NCBI GenBank assembly: GCA_965215045.1
Contig: OZ244031.1
Location: 248,001 to 312,000, forward strand
Length of the DNA stretch: 64,000 nt
From: G965215045 sp965215045
Lineage (GTDB): Bacteria; Pseudomonadota; Gammaproteobacteria; JABABF01
Direction: 5' to 3'
Program-made: the position numbers and the translations under genes
Notes under the pieces: model-generated
The model's database searches: none
What the model was told of the DNA's origin: nothing
What the model saw: only the letters and a program-made list of their open reading frames with translations
Shown here: one piece after another, positions 42,001-54,000 of the stretch
Layout: the number at the start of each line of letters is the position of its first letter
Position numbering within the stretch: the first letter of the stretch is position 1

Positions 42001-45000
42001 CCATGCTCAACACCGCATAGTCATCGCGCGGGATCGTCAGGTGCACGGTCCCGGGGATCGCTCCCGCGGCATTCGCCCGCAGCTCTATCGTCTCCCGGGG
42101 CTCCGGAGCCGCGTCATTGATCACCTGTACCATGACCGTCGCCGTCCGCGCATCCGCCTCCAATACCAAGTGCCCCGGTGACAAACGCACATCGTCAGGA
42201 TTCAAGTCGTCGGTATTCACCCCCGCAAGCGTCACGTTGCGCGTTGTAATGCTGACCTCCAGTCTCCCGCCCGCGAGCAGGTTTCGCGCACTGACCGTCA
42301 AAACCGTCATCTCTCCCATCCCTGTCCCCTCCGGCAACAACGCCTCCTCCAACTGCATGAATAACCGGGGCTCCTGAACTATCGGCGGGAGCACTGTCAC
42401 ATGCGCCCTGGGCGAGGGCACCTCCTCCAACAGGCTCTGCTGGTCGCCACCGATAAACTGTGTAAAGCTCGCAGCGATCACCTCCACCGTGTAGAACCCG
42501 GCCTCGGTCAGTGCATTGGCACCACCAAAGACCGCACGCCCCCGGGTCGAACCCACAGGTATCGTGAACTGCTCCCGCACCGAGACCCCCGTCGTCGTCG
42601 CCCGCACGATAATCTCCAGGGTCGATGCCGCCGCTGCGTTGATCTCCACCTCCACGACCACGCGCACCGGCTGCAAGAGCCGCGTCCGCGTCGGCGCAAC
42701 CGTCAAAGCGGCAATCCTGTAACCGTGACGCGGGATGAATACGCTGAGCGCATCCGGCATAGCACCCGGGGCACTCGCTGTGAGCTCCACCTGCTCGCGA
42801 GGCTCGGCCAAGCCATCCGCATGCGCGCGCATCACAACCTCCACCTGCGGCGTCGATGCCGTCAGGGTCACAGTCGTCAATCTCAAATCCAGGGTCTCGG
42901 ACAAGAACAACTCGGTCGCCGTCTCTGCATCCACCTCCAACTCCACCCGCAACTCCTGTCCCTGCAGCAGGTTCTCGGCACTGACCTGCAGTGTCGCCGT
43001 CTGGCCCTCCTCCAAGGTGTCCCCTGCGGCCAGACTCACAATCTGCAACACCACCTCTCCCAGCAGGCGCGTCTGCCGTGACGGTGCCCGCAGTTCCGGA
43101 CGCTGTTGGTCCAGGGGCTCAGATGACGCAAACGCCGCATCCCCCTCCGCTATCGTCACGGTCCAAGTGCCTGCTGGCAGCTCGGCGAATATCGCTTGGC
43201 CCAGGCTGTCTCCCGCTTCGATACGGAACCGCTGCGCCCGGGTCTCCTCACTCCCTTCCCGGGTGACGCTCAGGGTGCCGGCCACCGCCACCAGTGCCTC
43301 CCCGTTCAAACGGAGTTCCACTTCCAGCGGTGTCCCCGCACGCTGCTCCGCCGCCACCTCCAGTGCCGTGATCGCATAACCGTGACGCGCAATCGACAAC
43401 TCCACGGTCGCCTCCAGACCCACACCTGCCACGGATGTGCTGGCCCGAATCTCCACCAACTCCCGCGGCTCTGGTACCACCCCGTCCGCCACGGCCTCCA
43501 CCATAAACTCCACCGATGGCACGGCCTGCGTCAACGTCAGCTGGTTGGAACTGAACTCCAGTTCTCCGGCCGGACTGGCATCCAAGTCAATTTGCAGGGC
43601 CTCGCCTGCAAGCAGGTTCTCGGCACTGAGCCGCAGCATCGCCGTCTGCCCCTCCGCCAGGGTATTGTCTGCGGCCAGGCTCACCAGCTGTAGTGATACA
43701 TCTCCCAGCAGGCGCATCTGCTGTGACAGTGCCAACATCTCCAGACCCTTTTGGTCCAAGGGATCAGACGACACGAACTCCATTTGTGTCACTGTCACGG
43801 TCCAAGTGCCTGCCGGCAGCTTGGCGAATGTCGCCTGGCCCGTGCTCTCTCCCGCTTCGATACGGAACCGCTGCTCCCAGGTCTCATCACTCCCTTCCCG
43901 TGTGGCTGTCATGGTCCCGGCCACCGCCACCGGTGCCTCCCCGTTCAAAGCGAGCTCCATTTTCAGAGGTTTCCCCGCACGCTGCTCCGCCACAAACTTC
44001 AGAGTCGTGATTGCATAGCCATGACGCGAGATGAATACGCTGAGCGCATCCGGCATAGTACCCGGGGCACTCGCTGTGATCTCCACCCTCTCCCGCGGCT
44101 CCGGCTCCACCCCATCCATCGCCGCCCGAATCACAATCTCCACCTGCGGCGTCGACGCCGTCAGGGTCACGGTCGTCAATGTCAGCTCCAGGGTCTCAGA
44201 CAAGAACAACTCGGTCGCCGCCTCTGTGTCCACCTTCAACTCCACCCGCAACTCCTGCCCCTGCAGCAGGTTCTCGGCACTGAGCTGCAGCACCGCCGTC
44301 TGGCCCTCCGCCAGGGTGTCCCCTGCGGCCAGACTCACAATCTGCAACACCACCTCTCCCAGCAGGCGCGTCTGCCGTGACGGTGCCCGCAGTTCCGGAC
44401 GCTGTTGGTCCAGGGGCTCAGATGACGCAAACGCCGCATCCCCCTCCGCTATCGTCACGGTCCAAGTGCCTGCTGGCAGCTCGGCGAATATCGCTTGGCC
44501 CAGGCGGTCTCCCGCTTCGATACGGAATGGCTGCGCCCGGGTCTCACCGCTTCCTTCCCGGGTGGCACTCAGGGTGCCGGCCACCGCCGCCGGTGCCTCC
44601 CCGTTCAAAGCGAGCGCAACTTCCAGCGGCGTCCCCGCTCGCTGCTCCGCCGCCACACCCAGGGCCGTGAGCGCGTAGCCGTGACGCGCAATCGACAACT
44701 GCGCACTCGCCTCCAGGCCCGAGGGCCCGCGCGCTGTGAGCTCTATGGTTTCCCGCGCCTCCGGTGCTACCCCGTCGGCCACCGCCAGCATCGTAAGCTC
44801 CACTGACGGCACGGCCTGCGTCAATGTCAGCTGGCTGGAACTGAACTCCAGTTCCCCGGACGGACTGGCATCCAGGTCGATTTGCAGGGACGCGCCCTGT
44901 AGCAGGTTCTCGGCACTGAGCTGCAGCATCGCAGTCTGGCCCTCCGCCAGGGTGTTGTCTGCGGCCAGGCTCACCAGCTGCAGCGATACATCCCCCAGCA

Positions 45001-48000
45001 GGCGCGTCTGCCGTGACGGTGCCCGCAGTTCCGGACGCTCCTGGTCCAGTGCAAGAGACGAGACGAACTCCGCCGCACCCTCTGCTATGCTCACGGTCCA
45101 GGTGCCCGCCGGCAGACCGGTGAATGTCGCCTGGCCCGCACTATCTCCCGCTTCGATACGGAATGGCTGCTGTCGGGTCTCACCGCTTCCTTCCCGGGTG
45201 GCGTTCAGGGTGCCGGCCACCGCCACCGGTGCCTCTCCGTTCAAAGTGAGCGCAACTTCCAGCGGCGTCCCCGCCCGCTGCTCCGCCGTCACCTCCAGGG
45301 TCGTGAGCGCGTAGCCGTGACGCGCAATCGACAACTGCGCACTCGCCTCCAGGCCCGATGACCCGCGCGCCGTGATCTCTATGGTTTCCCGCGCCTCCGG
45401 TGCCTCCCCGTCGGCCACCGCCAGCATCGTAAGCTCCACCGCCGGCACGGCCTGTGTCAATGTAATCCGACTGGAACTGAACTCCAGTTCCCCGGACGGA
45501 CTGGCATCCAGGTCGATGTGCAGGGACTCGCCTGCGAGCAGGTTCTCGGCACTGAGCCGCAGCATCGCAGTCTGGCCCTCCGCCAGGGTGTTGTCTGCGG
45601 CCAGGCTCACCAGCTGCAGTGATACATCTCCCAGCAGGCGTGCCTGCTGCGGTGCCACCCGCAGTTCCGGACGCTCCTGGTCCAGGGGCTCAGACGCCAC
45701 GAACACCGCCGCACCCTCTGCTATGCTCACGGTCCAAGTGCCCGCCGGCAGACCGGCGAATGTTGCCCGACCCGTGCTCTCTCCCGCTTCGATACGGAAT
45801 GGCTGCGCCCGGGTCTCACCGCTTCCTTCCCGGGTGGCGCCCAGGGTGCCGGCCACCGCCACCGGTGCCTCTCCGTTCAAAGTGAGCGCAACTTCCAGCG
45901 GCGTCCCCGCCCGCTGCTCCGCCGTCACCTCCAGGGCCGTGAGCGCATAGCCGTGACGCGCAATCGACAACTGCGCTCTCGCCTCCAGACCCGATGACCC
46001 GCGCGCCGTGATCTCTATGGTTTCCCGCGGCTCCGGCTCCACCCCGTCGGCCACCGCCAGCATCGTAAGCTCCACCGCCGGCACGGCCTGCGTCAATGTA
46101 ATCCGGCTGGAACTGAACTCCAGTTCCGCGGACAGACTGGCATCCAGGTCGATTTGCAGGGACTCGCCCTGTAGCAGGTTCTCGGCACTGAGCTGCAGCA
46201 TCGCTGTCTGCCCCTCCGCCAGGGTGTTGTCTGCGGCCAGGCTCACCAGCTGCAGTGATACATCCCCCAGCAGGCGCGTCTGCTGCGGTGCCACCCGCAG
46301 TTCCGGACGCTGTTGGTCCAGGGGCTCAGACGCCACGAACACCGCCTCACCCTCTGCTATGCTCACGGTCCAGACCCCCGCCGACAGACCGGCGAATGTT
46401 GCCCGACCCGCACTATCTCCCGCTTCGATACGGAATGGCTGCGCCCGGGTCTCATCACTCCCTTCCCCGGTGGCTGTCATGGTCCCGGCCACCGCCACCG
46501 GTGCTTCCCCGTTCAAAGTGAGCGCAACTTCCAGTGGCGTCCCCGCTCGCTGCTCCGCTGCAACACCCAGTGCCGTGAGCGCGTAGCCGTGACGCGCAAT
46601 CGCCAACTGCGCTCTCGCCTCCAGACCCGATGACCCGCGCGCCGTGATCTCCAAGGTTTCCCGTGCCTCCGGTGCCACCCCGTCCGCCACCGCCAGCATC
46701 GCAAGCTCCACTGACGGCACGGCCTGTGTCAATGTAATCCGGCTGGAACTGAACTCCAGTTCTCCGGCCGGACTGGCATCCAGGTCGATGTGCAGGGACT
46801 CGCCTGCAAGCAGGTTCTCGGCACTGAGCCGCAGCATCGCCGTCTGCCCCTCCGCCAGGGTATTGTCTGCGGCCAGGCTCACCAGCTGTAGTGATACATC
46901 TCCCAGCAGGCGCATCTGCTGCGGTGCCACCCGCAGTTCCGGACGCTCCTGGTCCAGGGCAAGAGAGGACGCAAACTCCACATCACCCTCTGCTATGCTC
47001 ACGGTCCAGACCCCCGCCGGCAGACCGGTGAATGTTGCCCGACCCGCACTATCTCCCGCTTCGATACGGAATGACTGCTCCCGGGTCTCACCGCTTCCTT
47101 CCCGGGTGGCTGTCAGGGTGCCGGCCACCGCCACCGGTGCCTCCCCGTTCAAAGTGAGCGCAACTTCCAGCGGTGTCCCCGCGCGCTGCTCCGCCGCAAT
47201 ATCCAGGGCCGTGAGCGCGTAGCCGTGACGCGCAATCGACAACTGCACACTCGCCTCCAGACCCGATGGCCCGCTCGCTGTGATCTCCACCCTCTCCCGC
47301 GCCTCCGGCTCCATCCCGTCGGCCACCGCCAGCATCGTAAGCTCCACCGCCGGCACGGCCGGTGTCAATGTAATCCGGCTGGAACTGAACTCCAGTTCCG
47401 CGGACGGACTGGCATCCAGGTCGATTTGCAGGGAAGTGTTCGGCAGCAGGTTCTCGGCACTGAGCTGCAGCACCGCCGTCTGGCCCTCCGCCAGGGTGTT
47501 GTCTGCGGCCAGGCTCACCAGCTGCAGTGATACATCCCCCAGCAGGCGTGTCTGCTGCGGAGCCACCCGCAGTTCCGGACGCTGTTGGTCCAGGGGCTCA
47601 GACGACTCGAACTCCGCGTTTCCATCCGCCACCGTCACGGTCCAGACCCCCGCCGGCAGACCGGCGAATGTTGCCTGGCCCGTGCTCTCTCCCGCTTCGA
47701 TACGGAATGGCTGCGCCCGGGTCTCACCGCTTCCTTCCCGGGTGGCACTCAGGGTGCCGGCCACCGCCTCCGGTGCTTCCCCGTTCAAAGTGAGCGCAAC
47801 TTCCAGCGGTGTCCCCGCCCGCTGCTCCGCCGCAACATTCAGGGCCGTGAGCGCGTAGCCGTGACGCGCAATCGCCAACTGCACACTCGCCTCCAGACCC
47901 GATGACCCGCGCGCCGTGATCTCCAAGGTTTCCCGTGCCTCCGGTGCCACCCCGTCCGCCACCGCCAGCATCGCAAGCTCCACTGACGGCACGGCCTGTG

Positions 48001-51000
48001 TCAATGTAATCCGGCTGGAACTGAACTCCAGTTCTCCGGACGGACTGGCATCCAGGTCGATTTGCAGGGACTCGCCTGCGAGCAGGTTCTCGGCACTGAG
48101 CTGCAGCATCGCCGTCTGCCCCTCCGCCAGGGTATTGTCTGCGGCCAGGCTCGCCAGCTGCAGTGATACATCTCCCAGCAGGCGCGTCTGCTGCGGTGCC
48201 ACCCGCAGTTCCGGACGCTCCTGGTCCAGTGCAAGAGAGGACGCAAACTCCACATCATCCTCTGCTATGCTCACGGTCCAGACCCCCGCCGGCAGACCGG
48301 CGAATGTTGCTTGGCCCGCGCGGTCTCCCGCTTCGATACGGAATGTCTGCGCCCGGGTCTCACCGCTTCCTTCCCGGGTGGCGCTCAGGGTGCCGGCCAC
48401 CGCCACCGGTGCCTCCCCGTTCAAAGCGAGCGCAACTTCCAGCGGTGTCCCCGCCCGCTGCTCCGCCGCAACACCCAGTGCCGTGAGCGCGTAGCCGTGA
48501 CGCGAGATGAATACGCTGATCGCATCCGGCATAGCGTCCGGGGCACTCGCCGTGATCTCTATGGTTTCCCGCGCCTCCGGTGCTACCCCGTCGGCCACCG
48601 CCAGCATCGTAAGCTCCACTGACGGCACGGCCTGTGTCAATGTAATCCGGCTGGAACTGAACTCCAGTTCCGCGGCCGGACTGGCATCCAGGTCGATTTG
48701 CAGGGACTCGCCTGCGAGCAGGTTTTCGGCACTGAGCTGCAGCATCGCAGTCTGGCCCTCCGCCAGGGTGTTGTCTGCGGCCAGGCTCACCAGCTGCAGT
48801 GATACATCCCCCAGCAAGCGCGTTTGCCGTGACGGTGCCCGCAGCTCCGGACGCTCCTGGTCCAGGGCAAGAGACGAGACGAACTCCGCGTTTCCATCCG
48901 CCACCGTCACGGTCCAGGTGCCCGCCGGCAGACCGGTGAATGTCGCCTGGCCCATGCTCTCTCCCACTTCGATACGGAATGGCTGCGCCCGGGTCTCCCC
49001 GCTCCCTTCCCGGGTGGCGCCCAGGGTGCCGGCCACCGCCACCGGTGCCTCCCCGTTCAAAGTGAGCGCAACTTCCAGCGGTGTCCCCGCCCGCTGCTCC
49101 GCCGCAATATCCAGGGCCGTGAGCGCGTAGCCGTGACGCGAGATGAATACGCTGATCGCATCCGGCATAGCGTCCGGGGCACTCGCCGTGATCTCTATGG
49201 TTTCCCGCGCCTCCGGTGCTACCCCGTCGGCCACCGCCAGCATCGTAAGCTCCACTGACGGCACGGCCTGTGTCAATGTAATCCGGCTGGAACTGAACTC
49301 CAGTTCCGCGGCCGGACTGGCATCCAGGTCGATTTGCAGGGACTCGCCTGCGAGCAGGTTTTCGGCACTGAGCTGCAGCATCGCAGTCTGGCCCTCCGCC
49401 AGGGTGTTGTCTGCGGCCAGGCTCACCAGCTGCAGTGATACATCCCCCAGCAAGCGCGTCTGCCGTGACGGTGCCACCCGCAGCTCCGGACGCTCCTGGT
49501 CCAGGGCAAGAGACGAGACGAACTCCGCGTTTCCATCCGCCACCGTCACGGTCCAGGTGCCCGCCGGCAGACCGGCGAATGTTGCCTGGCCTGTGCGGTC
49601 TCCCGCTTCAATACGGAATGGCTGCGCCCGGGTCTCATCACTCCCTTCCCGGGTGGCACTCAGGGTGCCGGCCACCGCCACCGGTGCCACCCCGTTCAAA
49701 GTGAGCGCAACTTCCAGGGGTGTCCCCGCACGCTGCTCCGCTGCAATATCCAGGGCCGTGAGCGCATAGCCGTGACGCGCAATCGACAACTGCGCACTCG
49801 CCTCCAGGCCCGAGGGCCCGCGCGCTGTGAGCTCCATGGTTTCCCGCGGCTCCGGCTCCATCCCGTCGGCCACCGCCAGCATCGTAAGCTCCACTGACGG
49901 CACGGCCTGTGTCAATGTAATCCGGCTGGAACTGAACTCCAGTTCTCCGGCCGGACTGGCATCCAAGTCAATTTGCAGGGACTCGCCTGCGAGCAGGTTC
50001 TCGGCACTGAGCCGCAGCATCGCCGTCTGCCCCTCCGCCAGGGTATTGTCTGCGGCCAGGCTCACCAGCTGTAGTGATACATCTCCCAGCAGGCGCATCT
50101 GCTGCGGTGCCACCCGCAGTTCCGGACGCTCCTGGTCCAGGGCAAGAGAGGACGCAAACTCCACATCACCCTCTGCTATGCTCACGGTCCAGACCCCCGC
50201 CGGCAGACCGGTGAATGTTGCCCGACCCGCACTATCTCCCGCTTCGATACGGAATGTCTGCGCCCGGGTCTCACCGCTTCCTTCCCGGGTGGCTGTCAGG
50301 GTGCCGGCCACCGCCACCGGTGCCTCCCCGTTCAAAGTGAGCGCAACTTCCAGCGGCGTCCCCGCCCGCTGCTCCGCCGCAACACCCAGTGCCGTGAGCG
50401 CGTAGCCGTGACGCGCAATCGCCAACTGCGCACTCGCCTCCAGACCCGAGGGCCCGCGCGCCGTGATCTCTATGGTTTCCCGCGCCTCCGGCTCCATCCC
50501 GTCGGCCACCGCCAGCATCGTAAGCTCCACCGCCGGCACGGCCGGTGTCAATGTAATCCGGCTGGAACTGAACTCCAGTTCCGCGGACGGACTGGCATCC
50601 AGGTCGATGTGCAGGGACTCGCCCTGTAGCAGGTTCTCGGCACTGAGCAGCAGCATCGCCGTCTGGCCCTCCGCCAGGGTGTTGTCTGCGGCCAGGCTCA
50701 CCAGCTGCAGTGATACATCCCCCAGCAGGCGTGTCTGCTGCGGTGCCACCCGCAGTTCCGGACGCTGTTGGTCCAGGGCAAGAGACGAGACGAACTCCGC
50801 GTTTCCATCCGCCAACGTCACGGTCCAGGTGCCCGCCGGCAGACCGGTGAATGTTGCCCGACCCGCACTATCTCCCGCTTCGATACGGAATGGCTGCGCC
50901 CGGGTCTCACCGCTTCCTTCCCGGGTGGCACTCAGGGTGCCGGCCACCGCCTCCGGTGCTTCCCCGTTCAAAGTGAGCGCAACTTCCAGCGGTGTCCCCG

Positions 51001-54000
51001 CCCGCTGCTCCGCTGCAACACCCAGGGCCGTGAGCGCATAGCCGTGACGCGCAATCGCCAACTGCGCTCTCGCCTCCAGACCCGAGGGCCCGCGCGCCCT
51101 GATCTCTATGGTTTCCCGCGCCTCCGGTTCCACCCCGTCCGCCACCGCCAGCATCGCAAGCTCCACTGACGGCACGGCCTGTGTCAATGTAATCCGGCTG
51201 GAACTGAACTCCAGTTCTCCGGCCGGACTGGCATCCAGGTCGATTTGCAGGGACTCGCCTGCGAGCAGGTTCTCGGCACTGAGCCGCAGCATCGCCGTCT
51301 GCCCCTCCGCCAGGGTGTTGTCTGCGGCCAGGCTCACCAGCTGCAGTGATACATCCCCCAGCAAGCGCGTCTGCTGCGGTGCCACCCGCAGTTCCGGATG
51401 CTCCTGGTCCAGTGCAAGAGAGGACGCAAACTCCACATCACCCTCTGCTATGCTCACGGTCCAGACCCCCGCCGGAAGCCCGGCGAATGTTGCCTGGCCC
51501 GTGCTCTCTCCCGCTTCGATACGGAATGACTGCTCCCGGGTCTCATCACTCCCTTCCCGGGTGGCACTCAGGGTGCCGGCCACCGCCACCGGTGCCTCCC
51601 CGTTCAAAGTGAGCGCAACTTCCAGCGGTGTCCCCGCCCGCTGCTCCGCCGCAATATCCAGGGCCGTGAGCGCGTAGCCGTGACGCGAGATGAATACGCT
51701 GATCGCATCCGGCATAGCGTCCGGGGCACTCGCTGTGATCTCTATGGTTTCCCGCGGCTCCGGCTCCATCCCGTCGGCCACCGCCAGCATCGTAAGCTCC
51801 ACTGACGGCACGGCCTGCGTCAATGTAATCCGGCTGGAACTGAACTCCAGTTCCCCGGACGGACTGGCATCCAGGTCGATTTGCAGGGACTCGCCTGCGA
51901 GCAGGTTCTCGGCACTGACCCGCAACATCGCTGTCTGGCCCTCCGCCAGGGTGTTGTCTGCGGCCAGGCTCACCAGCTGCAGTGATATATCCCCCAGCAG
52001 GCGCGTCTGCTGCGCTGCCACCCGCAGTTCCGGACGCTCCTGGTCCAGGGCAAGAGACGAGACGAACTCCGCGTTTCCATCCGCCAACGTCACGGTCCAG
52101 GTGCCCGCCGGCAGACCGGTGAATATCACCTGGCCCGTGCTCTCTCCCACTTCGATACGGAATGGCTGCGCCCGGGTCTCATCACTCCCTTCCCGGGTGG
52201 CACTCAGGGTGCCGGCCACCGCCACCGGTGCCACCCCGTTCAAAGTGAGCGCAACTTCCAGGGGTGTCCCCGCACGCTGCTCCGCTGCAATATCCAGGGC
52301 CGTGAGTGCATAGCCGTGACGCGCAATCGACAACTGCGCTCTCGCCTCCAGACCCGATGGCCCGCGCGCCGTGATCTCCACGGTCTCCCGCGCCTCCGGC
52401 TCCACCCCGTCGGCCACCGCCAGCACCGTAAGCTCCACCGCCGGCACGGCCTGCGTCAATGTCAGCTGGCTGGAACTGAACTCCAGTTCCGCGGCCGGAC
52501 TGGCATCCAGGTCGATTTGCAGGGCATCGCCTGCGAGCAGGTTCTCGGCACTGACCCGCAACATCGCTGTCTGGCCCTCCGCCAGGGTGTTGTCTGCGGC
52601 CAGGCTCACCATCTGCAGTGATACATCCCCCAGCAGGCGTGCCTGCTGCGGTGCCACCCGCAGTTCCGGACGCTCCTGGTCCAGGGGCTCAGACGACTCG
52701 AACTCCGCGTTTCCATCCGCCACCGTCACGGTCCAGGTGCCCGCCGGCAGACCGGCGAATGTTGCCTGGCCCGTGCTCTCTCCCGCTTCGATACGGAATG
52801 GCTGCGCCCGGGTCTCACCGCTTCCTTCCCGGGTGGCTGTCAGGGTGCCGGCCACCGCCACCGGTGCCTCCCCGTTCAAAGTGAGCGCAACTTCCAGCGG
52901 TGTCCCCGCCCGCTGCTCCGCTGCAATATCCAGGGCCGTGAGCGCATAACCGTGACGCGAGATGAATACGCTGATCGCATCCGGCATAGCGTCCGGGGCA
53001 CTCGCCGTGATCTCTATGGTTTCCCGCGCCTCCGGTTCCATCCCATCCGCCACCGCCTCCATCGTAAGCTCCACTGACGGCACGGCCTGCGTCAATGTAA
53101 TCCGGCTGGAACTGAACTCCAGTTCCGCGGACGGACTGGCATCCAGGTCGAGTTGCAGGGCATCGCCTGCGAGCAGGTTCTCGGCACTGAGCCGCAGCAT
53201 CGCTGTCTGGCCCTCCGCCAGGGTGTTGTCTGCGGCCAGGCTCACCAGCTGCAGTGATACATCCCCCAGCAGGCGCGTCTGCTGCGGTGCCACCCGCAGT
53301 TCCGGACGCTGTTGGTCCAGGGGCTCAGACGCCACGAACACCGCCTCATCCTCTGCTATGCTCACGGTCCAGACCCCCGCCGGCAGACCGGCGAATGTTG
53401 CCCGACCCGCACTATCTCCCGCTTCGATACGGAATGGCTGCGCCCGGGTCTCACCGCTTCCTTCCCGGGTGGCACCCAGGGTGCCGGCCACCGCCACCGG
53501 TGCCTCTCCGTTCAAAGTAATCGCAACTTCCAGCGGTGTCCCCGCCCGCTGCTCCGCTGCAACACCCAGGGCCGTGAGCGCATAGCCGTGACGCGCAATC
53601 GCCAACTGCGCTCTCGCCTCCAGACCCGAGGGCCCGCGCGCCCTGATCTCTATGGTTTCCCGCGCCTCCGGTTCCACCCCGTCCGCCACCGCCTCCACCA
53701 TAAGCCCCACCGATGGCACGGCCTGCGTCAATGTCAGCTGGCTGGAACTGAACTCCAGTTCCGCGGACGGACTGGCATCCAGGTCGATTTGCAGGGCATC
53801 GCCTGTGAGCAGGTTCTCGGCACTGAGCCGCAGCATCGCCGTCTGCCCCTCCGCCAGGGTATTGTCTGCGGCCAGGCTCACCAGCTGCAGTGATACATCT
53901 CCCAGCAGGCGTGTCTGCTGCGGAGCCACCCGCAGTTCCGGATGCTCCTGGTCCAGTGCAAGAGAGGACGCAAACTCCACATCACCCTCTGCTATGCTCA

